A DNA stretch of 64,000 bases from NCBI GenBank assembly GCA_018056425.1, contig JAGPFR010000004.1, forward strand, positions 1 to 64,000. Reading direction: 5' to 3'. Both the position numbers and the translations under genes were made by a program. The notes under the pieces were generated by a model. It made no database searches, was not told where the DNA came from, and saw only the letters and a list, made by a program, of their open reading frames with translations. Within the stretch, counting starts at the first letter, position 1, and every line of letters begins with the position of its first letter. Shown piece after piece: positions 54,399 to 63,257 of this stretch. This stretch comes from Lachnospiraceae bacterium. Its GTDB lineage: Bacteria > Bacillota > Clostridia > Lachnospirales > Lachnospiraceae.

Positions 54399-55388
54399 TC
54401 AGCTCAGGCGCACTCTGGGATCAACCGCTGCATAAAGCAGATCGGAGATCAGGTTTCCGAGAAGTGTCAGAACCGAGATAAATGCGAGATAGAACATAAT
54501 AAACGGAATGTCCGCCTGTGTCATTGAATAGTATGAAGCATAGCCGATTCCTCTGATACCGAAGAGCGTTTCGGTAATGAGAGCTCCGGCGAAGAGGCTG
54601 GGAAGCATTCCGCCAAGCATGGTTACAAGAGGAATAAGTGTATTTCTGAAAGCATGCTTTCCGATAACCTTTTTCTCAGGAACGCCCTTTGCACGGGCAG
54701 TCCTGATGTAATCGGAGTTAAGAACTTCCAGCATATTTGTACGGGTATAGCGCATCAGGCTTCCGATTCCGATAACCGTAAGAGTTACGGCAGGAAGGAT
54801 GAAGTGTTTCGCTAAATCCAGGAATTTTCCAAAAGTAGATAAGAACTGATAATCACGGCCCTGCATACCGGTTAGATCCACCCACCCGAGTTTGACCGCA
54901 AATACATATTTAAGAAGTGTCGCCAGGAAGAATGTAGGTAACGAAATACTTACCATGGCGACGACGGTAGTAAAGTAATCCGTGAAACTGTATTGCTTTT
55001 TGGCCGCTGTTATTCCAAGCGGTATTGCAATTATAACTTCAAAGATAAAAGAAACAAGTCCGAGAGCAAAACTGTACCAAACGGTATCGTTGAACTTATC
55101 GAGAACAGGGATGGTCCACTGCCAGCTGTCTCCCCAGTTTCCGCGAACCGCACTGCTAAGCCAAACGAAGTAACCCTGTACTACGCCCTTATCCATTCCG
55201 TATTGCGCATTAAGATCCGCAAGCCACTCGGTATAGCTCTTGGTAGCACCGGGACGGGATGCGAGTTCTCTTGCCTTCGTCTCGACAAAGCTCATGGGCA
55301 TGTTATACATCAGCACATAGATGAGGAACATGACGAAGAAAAGAATGAGTACGCTGTACAATAATCGTTTGATTATAAACTTAGCCAT
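54399..55388 (-). CDS. oppB: Oligopeptide ABC transporter permease (OppB)
   Basis: A 329-residue six-helix permease. The N-terminal MAKFIIKRLLYSVLILFFVM is typical; the EAA loop reads DYIRTARAKGVPEKKVIGKH and the protein ends YAAVDPRVRLS. The outside loop after helix 1 (TKSYTEWLADLNAQYG) and the loop WQWTIPVLDKFNDT match the family. ATG at 55388 has AGGA eight bases upstream; the ATG at 55430 lies in the intercistronic hairpin and is unlikely. Confidence 0.93.
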   Translation of the reverse strand: MAKFIIKRLLYSVLILFFVMFLIYVLMYNMPMSFVETKARELASRPGATKSYTEWLADLNAQYGMDKGVVQGYFVWLSSAVRGNWGDSWQWTIPVLDKFNDTVWYSFALGLVSFIFEVIIAIPLGITAAKKQYSFTDYFTTVVAMVSISLPTFFLATLLKYVFAVKLGWVDLTGMQGRDYQFLSTFGKFLDLAKHFILPAVTLTVIGIGSLMRYTRTNMLEVLNSDYIRTARAKGVPEKKVIGKHAFRNTLIPLVTMLGGMLPSLFAGALITETLFGIRGIGYASYYSMTQADIPFIMFYLAFISVLTLLGNLISDLLYAAVDPRVRLS

Positions 55389-55418
55389 TTTAAAAATCCT
55401 GCTTTCTAAAACCGGCCC

Positions 55419-55442
55419 GGAGAGGAGCATGAGCTCCTCTCC
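55419..55442 (-). other. Intercistronic hairpin between oppA and oppB
   Basis: Ten-base stem GGAGAGGAGC / GCTCCTCTCC with a short loop, 30 bases after the oppA stop, flanked by CCGG...CCGG. There is no T-run. Such hairpins usually raise the level of the binding-protein message over that of the membrane parts. Confidence 0.65.
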
Positions 55443-55472
55443 AACCGGATGAATGATTAGATTTAGAACTGA

Positions 55473-57791
55473 TTATTTGGTAGCCATGGTGTGGATCTCA
55501 GCATGCCATACCCAGTAAGGAGTCATATCCTGAGCGATGGTATCGATATCGATACGCTCAGTGGAGAAGGTGGTGCAATCCTTTCTCTGATAAAGAGGAA
55601 GCTCGCAGCCCCAATCCATGATGAGTTCCATTGCCTCTTTGTAGATAGCCTTTCTCTCTTCGGTATCAGCGCTTGCACGTCCTGCAGCGATGAGTTCGTC
55701 GAGCTCTGCATCGTCTACTGCATAGTGGTTGGAATTGGTTCCGTTTCCGTGAGCATTCTCACTTGAGTATACCTGAGTCATATCAGGATCCTGAGTAGCC
55801 TGCCAAGCTGCAGCCCACATCATAGCGGTGTTGGACTCAAGTGCATTGTTCCAAACTGAAGTTCCTACGTCGTTAACCTGAAGCTTGATTCCCATACTCT
55901 CAAGAACTTCGGATGCTGCTACTGCAACACCGTATGCAGGGTGATCCTGCTGTCCCTGTCCGGGGATCATTACTTCATAAGTCTCGGTGAAATCGGTGAA
56001 CTGGCCGGTAGCTTCATCATAGTTGAATCCTGCTGCCTTGAAGAAACCGATTGCAGCTTCCTTAGCTGCTTCATAACGCTGCTCTTCGTTCATTGATGCG
56101 TCATAGATTGCATTTCCGTCAACGTCTACAGAGTAAGCGGTAACATATCCTTCATCTGCAGGCTGAGGTGCTGCCCATGAAGTGTTGGAGATAGGATACT
56201 GGATAACACCGGCACGATCTCCGTAGTAAGAATTGATAACGGTATCACGATAAACTGAGAAGAGGGTCATGAATCCCTTACGAAGATTCTTGGAAGCCTC
56301 TGAACCGGGCTCACCGTTTACATTAACAAGATCAGCGTTAATTCCGAGATATCCGTATCCACGATAGTCTACAAGAACGGTGGTAATGGTGTCTCCTACA
56401 AGATCTCCGCTGTTAGCGTCCTTGATAGCCTTAACAACATCATCGCTGATGGAAGGAACTGCAATATCGAAGGATCCGGTTACAATACCGGGAACATAGT
56501 CAGAATCAACAGACTCCTGGAAAAGGAGGTAGTCGGTCTTAGGCTGTCCCTGATAGTAATAAGGGTTAGCCTTAAGAGTAACAACGCCATTTGAATATCC
56601 TTCGAAGGAATAAGCACCGCATCCGAGGGGCTCGCTGTTCTTTGCCTTGATTCCGGAAAGGTCACCCTTTACGAAGCCGAAGCTGTTGTTGTCGTAATCG
56701 TAAAGAGAAGGATCTCCGTAATAGTGAATGGGAGTGATGAAAGCACCGGCGATCTGATAGATAGCGGGAGCATCATACTCGGTCATGTGAATGGTAAGGC
56801 TGTAGTCACCGGTCTTAATAATACCTGAAATGTGATCGGCGGTCTCACCGGTAGATACACCGGTCTCATACTCTGCACCGAGTGCAGCGATGGTAAGCTG
56901 AAGTCTGGTAGAACCTGCAGACTCAACAGACTCAGCTTCTTCAGCAGAATCATAAGAAGCTACGATGGTGTCCCAGAAATCCTGAGCGGTAGCATCATCC
57001 TCAAGCTCGAAGCCCCAGTTTGCAGCACAAGCAGCTACTGAATCGGAAGCATCGTTGTATCCGTTAGCGATACAGTAATCAACGATCTCCTGAGCAAAGT
57101 CAGCGCCTGCGTTGTTGTTGTAATAATCCCAGAAAGCATTGTACTGATCTTCGGTGTAAAGGTCGGTCTCTTCATATCCCTCTTCACCTGCTGCGAAAAT
57201 AACGTTTCCTCTGGAATCCATACCTCCGCGGTAGTCAGCCATTCCCTCGATGGGAAGTGCATAAAGAGTAGCTGATCCGTCGTAAGTAGGATCGCTTACT
57301 ACATACATATAGAAAATAAGATCATCGATAGTTGCGGGAGTTCCGTCAGAGAACTTAACATCATCTCTCATGGTGATGTTGTAATCAACTGATCCGTCAG
57401 CGTTCTGAACAACCTCGATGTCGCCGAGTCCCTTATAGTTATAAGTAGTTCCGTTGTAAACAACGTCCTGTCCTTCGATACCGTCATTGATAACAGCTCC
57501 GCCACGGTCGGTAGCGCAGATGGTTCCCTGAGTGAGATCTACGATCTCCTGGTCGTAAGCAGTGGTAACGAAGAAAGGGCTGAACTTCTGACCGAATGTT
57601 GATGTTGCATAAACAATGGTAGTGTCCCCCTCAGCGGTCTGAACAGGCTCGGTCACTTCACCTTCCTGTCCCTGCTCCTGCTCGGTTTCAGTATCGGGAA
57701 CGTCCACATTCGCATTGTTCTGACAACCTGCGATCATGGAAAGCGTCATTCCGGCTGAAAGAAGCAGAGCCAATAATTTCTTGCTTTTCAT
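55473..57791 (-). CDS. oppA: Oligopeptide ABC transporter substrate-binding lipoprotein (OppA)
   Basis: A 772-residue family 5 solute-binding protein. The signal peptide MKSKKLLALLLSAGMTLSMI ends in the lipobox IAGC. A short acidic linker follows. The binding domain shows YNITMRDDVKFSDGTPATIDD (the SBP5 signature) and LKANPYYYQGQPKTDYL. It is about 200 residues longer than usual; the extra sequence (about 190-310, DNYNNNAGADFAQEIV...) lies before the signature of lobe II and may match the enlarged OppC. AGGAGG lies nine bases before ATG. First gene of oppA-B-C-D-F-pepF. Confidence 0.93.
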   Translation of the reverse strand: MKSKKLLALLLSAGMTLSMIAGCQNNANVDVPDTETEQEQGQEGEVTEPVQTAEGDTTIVYATSTFGQKFSPFFVTTAYDQEIVDLTQGTICATDRGGAVINDGIEGQDVVYNGTTYNYKGLGDIEVVQNADGSVDYNITMRDDVKFSDGTPATIDDLIFYMYVVSDPTYDGSATLYALPIEGMADYRGGMDSRGNVIFAAGEEGYEETDLYTEDQYNAFWDYYNNNAGADFAQEIVDYCIANGYNDASDSVAACAANWGFELEDDATAQDFWDTIVASYDSAEEAESVESAGSTRLQLTIAALGAEYETGVSTGETADHISGIIKTGDYSLTIHMTEYDAPAIYQIAGAFITPIHYYGDPSLYDYDNNSFGFVKGDLSGIKAKNSEPLGCGAYSFEGYSNGVVTLKANPYYYQGQPKTDYLLFQESVDSDYVPGIVTGSFDIAVPSISDDVVKAIKDANSGDLVGDTITTVLVDYRGYGYLGINADLVNVNGEPGSEASKNLRKGFMTLFSVYRDTVINSYYGDRAGVIQYPISNTSWAAPQPADEGYVTAYSVDVDGNAIYDASMNEEQRYEAAKEAAIGFFKAAGFNYDEATGQFTDFTETYEVMIPGQGQQDHPAYGVAVAASEVLESMGIKLQVNDVGTSVWNNALESNTAMMWAAAWQATQDPDMTQVYSSENAHGNGTNSNHYAVDDAELDELIAAGRASADTEERKAIYKEAMELIMDWGCELPLYQRKDCTTFSTERIDIDTIAQDMTPYWVWHAEIHTMATK

Positions 57792-57863
57792 TTTTTCTAA
57801 TCCTCCTAATAAGCATTTCTTTCGACATAAGATCGAAAATATAACACACCTCTGCGGTGAATG

Positions 57864-58406
57864 TTATCCGTTTTCCTTTGCCTCGGCGCATCCCTTGGCC
57901 TTGCCGGCAAGTACGGCAAAAACAAACAAAAATGCGCAGCTTACGGTTATTACGGTATTACGGATCTCAAAACCGTTCCTGACATGCCATACGATCTGGC
58001 AGACAAGTGATATAAAAGAAAACATCGTATTAAGGAACGCCCAGATAGCTATTCTCTCAAAACCGTGCTTTGTATCTTCCCTCTTCAAAGGTTCCTTTGC
58101 GGTAAGAAATGTGACAAAACCCATGATCAGATGTACATCTCCGAGCAGACACATGATCAGCGGCGCGGATGTATACCATTTATGCATGAGCGGATCGGGT
58201 ATCAAAAGAGGGATCATCGTAAATACGATCTCCATTAATATGAATACGCCGAGAATATTACGGGCTTTTTTTCTGACATCCTCGGGGAGGACATAATAAA
58301 AGTCAGGGCCTTTGTAACGGGCCGATTTCTTAAGACGTCCCTTCTCATCCCTGATATATTCGACATCATAATCGGAAGTCCGTTCGTTTATCCTCTCTGA
58401 GTCCAT
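57864..58406 (-). CDS. Small membrane protein of unknown function
   Basis: A 180-residue protein I cannot place. A soluble N-terminus of about 50 residues (DYDVEYIRDEKGRLKKSARY) precedes four predicted membrane helices: NILGVFILMEIVFTMIPLLI, APLIMCLLGDVHLIMGFVTF, IAIWAFLNTMFSFISLVCQI and TVITVSCAFLFVFAVLAG. No family motif is seen. The ribosome site is weak and the start codon lies about 15 bases after TATAGT, a possible -10, so the message may have almost no leader. Confidence 0.65.
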   Translation of the reverse strand: MDSERINERTSDYDVEYIRDEKGRLKKSARYKGPDFYYVLPEDVRKKARNILGVFILMEIVFTMIPLLIPDPLMHKWYTSAPLIMCLLGDVHLIMGFVTFLTAKEPLKREDTKHGFERIAIWAFLNTMFSFISLVCQIVWHVRNGFEIRNTVITVSCAFLFVFAVLAGKAKGCAEAKENG

Positions 58407-58606
58407 AACATTAAGACTATATCACAAAAAAATTTACAGAAAAGCCGAAAAAATGCTTATTTGTAGGATTTTGGAAACCTCAGAAAACGTTTTGTATAAA
58501 AATTCATTTTTACCCCTGAAATAACGGGCATTATTCAGTTTTCCGTGGAAACTATGATTAAATTAAAATTTTTTAAATTTCCTGAATATATCGCATATAT
58601 GCAAAC

Positions 58607-58636
58607 GGGGACAGTATTCCTGTGGAAACTGTCCCC
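58607..58636. repeat. REP-like palindrome
   Basis: GGGGACAGT-A-TTCC / GGAA-ACTGTCCCC, a 13-pair stem with one bulge and a TGT loop, in the 249-base gap before the FMN dehydrogenase stop. There is no proper T-run on either strand, so it looks more like a REP-type palindrome than a plain terminator, though it may end the minus-strand message. The rest of the gap is AT-rich and has no gene. Confidence 0.5.
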
Positions 58637-58655
58637 ATTGACTTTTTGCATGAAA

Positions 58656-59546
58656 TTAATATAACGCAGAATCGTCGATATTGCAAACCTTGTCAAAGCC
58701 CGTGCAGCTCATGACAAAGCGAAGCTCACTCTTAACCTTATTAAGGAATTTCTCCACTCCGGGAGCTCCTTCTTTTTCAAGAGAGGGCATCATCGATCTT
58801 CCGACAGCCGCGCCGTCGGCACCAAGTGCCAGAGCCTTATATACATCAGCTCCGCTTTCGATTCCGCAATCTGCAAATATCTTAACATCCTTGCCTTCGA
58901 GAGCATCCTTTATCTCGGGAAGGATCATCATGGGAGGCACCGCATAGGGAAGTCTTCCGTGATGGTGGCTTACGATTATTCCCTTAGCACCTATCTCCGC
59001 ACATTTAAGAGCATCGGATACGCTTAAAACCCCTTTTACGACAAATGGAAGCTTTGTGGACTCCACATAGGATCTGAGCATATCGGTTGTCTGAACAGCC
59101 ATCTCCTCTCCGACTACGACATCGAGGCCGTTTTCTCCGAAGATGTGGTCTATATCCATTCCGATTCCGAATGCTCCCACGCTCTCTGCATATGCAAACT
59201 GATCCCGGACTTTACCGTTATCGGCATAGGGCTTAACGATACGTACTGTTTTCGCACCGGTATCTGCGATTTTCTTAAACATGTCGTTTTCCATCATTCC
59301 GCAGAAATTCAAAATATTGCAGTTTTTAGCGGCGATGGAATATTCTTCAAGTCCCGTAAGTTCCCTTCCCTCCAGCTGACCTATATGTGAAAATGCGGGA
59401 GTAAGAACGGGGCTGTCAAAGGTCTCTCCCCAGATTTCGGTTGATGTATCCGCAACTGCGGAATCGATCAGTCTTTGTTCGAAGAGAATGGAATCCATGT
59501 ACTTGGCAGTGATCTCATTTGCATCAGATATCCTTGTATAAGCCAT
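58656..59546 (-). CDS. FMN-dependent alpha-hydroxy-acid dehydrogenase-like protein
   Basis: A 296-residue TIM-barrel flavoprotein of the FMN_dh family, shorter than the usual 350. SPVLTPAFSHIG is the FMN-binding entry, KLPFVVKGVLSVSDALKCAE carries the flavin lysine, and IVSHHHGRLPYAVPP replaces the common SNHGGRQ while keeping the His and Arg of the active site. IFADCGIESGADVYKALALGADGAAVGR is the phosphate-binding end. Substrate unknown; the neighbours suggest a sugar-acid or hydroxy acid. AAGGAGG lies six bases before ATG, fixing a 23-base overlap with the upstream isomerase gene. Confidence 0.85.
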   Translation of the reverse strand: MAYTRISDANEITAKYMDSILFEQRLIDSAVADTSTEIWGETFDSPVLTPAFSHIGQLEGRELTGLEEYSIAAKNCNILNFCGMMENDMFKKIADTGAKTVRIVKPYADNGKVRDQFAYAESVGAFGIGMDIDHIFGENGLDVVVGEEMAVQTTDMLRSYVESTKLPFVVKGVLSVSDALKCAEIGAKGIIVSHHHGRLPYAVPPMMILPEIKDALEGKDVKIFADCGIESGADVYKALALGADGAAVGRSMMPSLEKEGAPGVEKFLNKVKSELRFVMSCTGFDKVCNIDDSALY

Positions 59547-60357
59547 TTAATTCCTCCTTAAGATAACCCATGAACATGATATATTTTTCATCGGAATCAA
59601 GGTGCTCTAAGATGACGGGCATATCGTGGTCAATCTCATCCATCCTCTCTGCATAATGTCTTAAGGGAAACTCGCCGTCACCCGGTCCGCACTCTTCAAG
59701 TCTGAGAGTATATGCACTGCCGAGGTGAACATCCTTGATATGGCAGCTTCTGATACGGTCTCCGAGAAGATCCGCACACTCATCTATGAATTCATCCGCA
59801 TGGAAATATCTGTCCGCGGAATTTATCATGTTGATAACATCCATGTGAACCGCAAATCTGTCGCGGTCAACCGCATCTATCAGCTTAAGGTAATCACGCG
59901 GTCCCGTCGGGATCATCCACGGCATGGGCTCAAGGGTAAACCAGGTATTTTTAGGATCTGCTCTGTCAATAACATCCCTTACCATGGCAACGGTCTTATC
60001 CCACGCATCCTGTGTGAAATTTTCTTTATATCCTCCGTCCCATATCCGTCCGAAAGAACCTGCCACGTTAACCGCACATCTTGCTCCGAGGAAATCGGCA
60101 AGGCGAAGCTGTTCTACGCAGTAATCCATATTTGCTTTGCGCTCATCCGGATCTGCGGCAAGAGCATTTCTCCATATTCCGACTTCGGCAATCGAAAGCC
60201 CTGCTTTTTCCGCAGCTTCCTTATATGCGATTATCTTCTTTTCCGGTTCATTACTCTGAACAGGAAAAACAACCGCAGAGCAGCCTAGTCCGATCTGCTT
60301 TTGGACCCACTCTTCGGGAGAATTATGTCTTAAAGGAGATGATGTTCCAAGTCTCAT
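59524..60357 (-). CDS. Sugar phosphate isomerase/epimerase (xylose-isomerase-like TIM barrel)
   Basis: A 277-residue member of the AP-endonuclease-2/IolE-like barrel family. Metal-binding positions are suggested by WFTLEPMPWMIP (Glu), VHMDVINMIN (Asp), CHIKDVHLG (His) and PVILEHLDSDEKY (Glu). The specific sugar is not evident. It overlaps the upstream epimerase gene by four bases (ATGA) and the FMN dehydrogenase gene by 23, so all three are translated together and probably act on one carbohydrate. Confidence 0.88.
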   Translation of the reverse strand: MRLGTSSPLRHNSPEEWVQKQIGLGCSAVVFPVQSNEPEKKIIAYKEAAEKAGLSIAEVGIWRNALAADPDERKANMDYCVEQLRLADFLGARCAVNVAGSFGRIWDGGYKENFTQDAWDKTVAMVRDVIDRADPKNTWFTLEPMPWMIPTGPRDYLKLIDAVDRDRFAVHMDVINMINSADRYFHADEFIDECADLLGDRIRSCHIKDVHLGSAYTLRLEECGPGDGEFPLRHYAERMDEIDHDMPVILEHLDSDEKYIMFMGYLKEELNGLYKDI

Positions 60358-61382
60358 ACCGACTCCTTTGCCTTCTCAACCGCAGCGATCACGCGGTCAC
60401 ACCACTCATCGAATTCGGGATCTTCTACCTGACATTCGGGATGGGACAATACATAATCAAGCGCGATCTTTACACCCATATCGAATCTGACGTTGGTAGC
60501 CATATCGGGAACAACTCTCTTTAGCTTACTGTTATCGAAAATAACAGATACCGACTTATCTCCAAGGAGTGATCCGGTAAAATCAAATCCGTATTTATCT
60601 CCGACAGCACGCAGGAAATCTGTGGATACATGATAAGCATTCAGCTTAACTCCGAGTACATCAGCAATGGTCTTATATATCTGATCCCAGGTAAGTGCTT
60701 CATCGGAAGTTATCTGGAATGCTTCACCGATCGCATGTCTGTTTCCCATAAGTCCGGTATATCCGATTGCAAAGTCAGCGTTCCATGTAAGGGTCCAGAG
60801 GCTGGATCCGTCTCCCTGAATGATGACAGGTTTTCCTTCCTGCATTCTCTTAATAACCTGCCAGAAACCTTTCTTTCCGTGAACTCCGAGAGGAACATTT
60901 CTCTCACCATATGTATGGCTCGGACGAACTATGGTCACGGGGAAGCCTTCCTCTTTGTATTTTTTCATGAGGAATTCTTCGCACTCAATCTTGTCTCTTG
61001 AATATTGCCAATAGGGATTAGCGAGGGATGTTCCCTCGGTGATGATATAGTTCGCAGCCGGCTTATGATAAGCGGATGCGGAACTGATATAGATATACTG
61101 ATTTGTTTTATCTTTAAAGATCCGATAGTCTCTTTCAACCTGCGATACATGGAATCCGATGAATTCGCACACACAGTCAAAAGTCATATCGCCGATCTTT
61201 TCAAGCACGGCACTCTCATCGTTCACATCACATACAATGCTGTGAACGCTTGCGGGAAGGACATCGTTTCTGTTTCCCCTGTTTAAAACCCATACCTCCC
61301 AGTCAAGTTCGTTGACAAGTCTCTTAACGACTGCCGTACTGATAGTGCCTGTTCCCCCAATAAACAGCGCCTTTTTCTTCAT
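60354..61382 (-). CDS. NAD-dependent epimerase/dehydratase (extended SDR)
   Basis: A 342-residue Rossmann-fold protein. The cofactor motif is KALFIGGTGTISTAV, a GxxGxxS variant with a threonine-isoleucine. CEFIGFH, YIYISSASAYHKP and TIVRPSHTYGERNVP are family blocks; the catalytic Tyr-x-x-x-Lys is not clear, which is common in atypical members. WTLTWNADFAIGYTGLMGN suggests a sugar nucleotide or similar ligand. ATG at 61382 has AAGGAGGG upstream; the ATG 17 codons earlier lies at the end of the palindromic element. Confidence 0.87.
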   Translation of the reverse strand: MKKKALFIGGTGTISTAVVKRLVNELDWEVWVLNRGNRNDVLPASVHSIVCDVNDESAVLEKIGDMTFDCVCEFIGFHVSQVERDYRIFKDKTNQYIYISSASAYHKPAANYIITEGTSLANPYWQYSRDKIECEEFLMKKYKEEGFPVTIVRPSHTYGERNVPLGVHGKKGFWQVIKRMQEGKPVIIQGDGSSLWTLTWNADFAIGYTGLMGNRHAIGEAFQITSDEALTWDQIYKTIADVLGVKLNAYHVSTDFLRAVGDKYGFDFTGSLLGDKSVSVIFDNSKLKRVVPDMATNVRFDMGVKIALDYVLSHPECQVEDPEFDEWCDRVIAAVEKAKESV

Positions 61383-61410
61383 GGAAATACCCTCCTTAGT
61401 TATAAAACTC

Positions 61411-61678
61411 GCAGGGACTTGCATCTGTCCCACGGGTCCTGCCGCGACGCATAACTGTCTCGCTTTTCGATTTCAGGCGGAAATGCTTCACAAGGCACGT
61501 TTCGGCTCATGACGCGAGGCCACTCACTTCGTTCGGGCCGGGCGGCCGCATTTTTTCGCAGAAATCGAAGTCTCGACAGCTTATGCATTCGCAGACAGGA
61601 AGTCTGAAAGACATGGTCGCAAGTACACGGATGTACTTGCATGTCCACGCCACCCCTTGGACATATGTAAGTCCCTGC
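61411..61678. repeat. Palindromic intergenic element, copy B
   Basis: A 268-base element with terminal inverted repeats GCAGGGACTTGCAT (61411-61424) and ATGTAAGTCCCTGC (61665-61678), 13 of 14 matching. Inner arms GCATAACTGTCTCG..TTCGATTTC and GAAATCGAAGTCTCGACAGC..TTATGC pair imperfectly, and AAGTAC/GTACTT forms a small hairpin near the right end. Its core matches copy A at 47993-48213 in the opposite orientation. It lies between the Gfo/Idh gene and the epimerase gene within an apparent operon. It contains no credible gene. Confidence 0.7.
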
Positions 61679-61684
61679 GTTAAA

Positions 61685-62659
61685 TTAAAAGCCGATTTCT
61701 TTTAATACCGTATCGATAAGGCGTGCGTTCTTAAGTGAAAACTCGGGTGTGATGTGGGGCTTTTCGCCGTCCGTTATGCATCTTCCGAGCTGCTCTATTT
61801 CAAGTTTGTAGTTATGAGGAACATTCAGTTTTCTCTCAAAACATCCGTCGCCGTTGCAGACAAAATATCCTACGCATCCTTCCTGATTGTATTCGACTTC
61901 GGATCTGATACATCCTTTGCTTCCGTGGATATAGAGTCTGTCATATCTTGAGTTTGTATTTTCTCCGAGGATCATTCCGATGTTGAAAGAAGCTCTTACT
62001 CCGTTCTTAAATCTCATGATCGCTGAGGTATTCAGATCAACCCCGAGATCCGAGAACTCCGCAACGGCTTTGACCATTTCGGGGTCGGAATTTATGAGGG
62101 TTAATATCATGGTAGTGCAATAGCAGCCGAGGTCGTACATTGCACCGCCTCCGAATTCTTTGTGAAGGCGGAAATCTTCCTTGTACCCCTGAGTGATGAA
62201 TGCGGATTCTATGTAATCCACATCACCTATGATCCCGCTTTCGATATCTTTTTTCAGACTCTCCACATAAGGACTGTGGAGATATGCATAAGCCTCCATG
62301 AGATATACGCCGTTTTCCTCAGCGGTCTTATACATCTCTTCTGCTTCCCCGGCATTGAGCGCAAGAGGCTTTTCACAGAGAACATGTTTCTTGTTCTTAA
62401 GTGCCTCAGTCACCCACTTAAGATGCAGATCGTTTGGAAGGGGAATATAAACAGCCTGTACATCCGGATCTGCAATGAGCTCGTCATAGCTTCCGTAAGC
62501 TTTCTCAAATCCGAACTCTTCCCTGTATTTAGCGGCCTTGTCCGGATTTCTGCCCGCTATCGCATAAAGCTCGGCGTTCTCAGCCTGCTTTATTCCGGGT
62601 ATGGTTGCCCATCTTGCGATATTTGCGGTTCCTAAAATTCCCCATTTTATCTTATCCAT
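61685..62659 (-). CDS. Gfo/Idh/MocA-family oxidoreductase
   Basis: A 324-residue NAD(P)-dependent dehydrogenase. KWGILGTANIARWATIPGI is the Rossmann start, and VYIPLPNDLHLKWVTEAL followed by HVLCEKPLALNAGEAEEM holds the conserved EKP lysine. GGGAMYDLGCYCTTMI carries the GG(A)xxDxGxH-like catalytic region, with Cys-Tyr-Cys where His is common. It likely oxidises a sugar or inositol derivative. GGAAGGGG lies upstream of ATG. It follows the glutathione peroxidase gene by 29 bases. Confidence 0.9.
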   Translation of the reverse strand: MDKIKWGILGTANIARWATIPGIKQAENAELYAIAGRNPDKAAKYREEFGFEKAYGSYDELIADPDVQAVYIPLPNDLHLKWVTEALKNKKHVLCEKPLALNAGEAEEMYKTAEENGVYLMEAYAYLHSPYVESLKKDIESGIIGDVDYIESAFITQGYKEDFRLHKEFGGGAMYDLGCYCTTMILTLINSDPEMVKAVAEFSDLGVDLNTSAIMRFKNGVRASFNIGMILGENTNSRYDRLYIHGSKGCIRSEVEYNQEGCVGYFVCNGDGCFERKLNVPHNYKLEIEQLGRCITDGEKPHITPEFSLKNARLIDTVLKEIGF

Positions 62660-62688
62660 GTTTTCCCCTTCCTGATCTGTGCAAATAA

Positions 62689-63237
62689 TTATCCGAGAAG
62701 ATCTTCGACCGCTTTTCTGACATCGCCCATATCAACGGTGGGCTCGAATCTAGCGATAACATTGCCTTCCCTGTCTACAAGGAACTTGGTAAAGTTCCAC
62801 TTGATATATGCCTTATCTCCGAATGCCTTATTGTTCATCTCGGTAAACTTGGAGAGTGCTGCATTCTTGATTCCCTTGCCGAATCCCGCAAAAGGCTTCT
62901 GGGTTGCGAGATAAACGAAAAGAGGATCTGCCTCTTCACCGTTAACATTAAGCTTTGCAAACTGAGGGAATTCGGTTCCGAATTTCATGGTGCAGAACTG
63001 ATGGATCTCCTCCTCATCCCCGGGTGCCTGATTTGCAAACTGGTTGCAGGGGAAGTCGAGAATCTCAAATCCCTTGTCCTTCAGATCTTTGTACATAGCC
63101 TCAAGGGGCTCATAGTGAGGAGTAAAGCCGCATCCTGTTGCGGTATTTACAATAAGAAGTACCTTTCCTGCATAATCGCTTAAACTTACTTCATTGCCGG
63201 ACCTGTCTTTTACTTTGTAATCATATACGTTTGCCAT
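62689..63237 (-). CDS. Glutathione peroxidase-family thiol peroxidase
   Basis: A 182-residue peroxidase reducing hydroperoxides with thiols. The catalytic Cys is in VNTATGCGFTPHYEPL; the tetrad partners are in LDFPCNQFANQAPG (Gln) and YIKWNFTKFLVDREG (Trp, Asn). In anaerobes such enzymes normally use thioredoxin rather than glutathione, and the Cys in DFPCNQF is a possible resolving residue. GGAGG precedes ATG. It is encoded 20 bases after a MarR regulator, which probably controls it in response to peroxide. Confidence 0.93.
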   Translation of the reverse strand: MANVYDYKVKDRSGNEVSLSDYAGKVLLIVNTATGCGFTPHYEPLEAMYKDLKDKGFEILDFPCNQFANQAPGDEEEIHQFCTMKFGTEFPQFAKLNVNGEEADPLFVYLATQKPFAGFGKGIKNAALSKFTEMNNKAFGDKAYIKWNFTKFLVDREGNVIARFEPTVDMGDVRKAVEDLLG

Positions 63238-63257
63238 ATTCTTTCCTCCAATGCCGC

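Noticed and set aside
61400..61648. Open frame of 82 codons within copy B of the element
   Set aside because: Lies wholly in the inverted-repeat element; its peptide is a by-product of the repeat.
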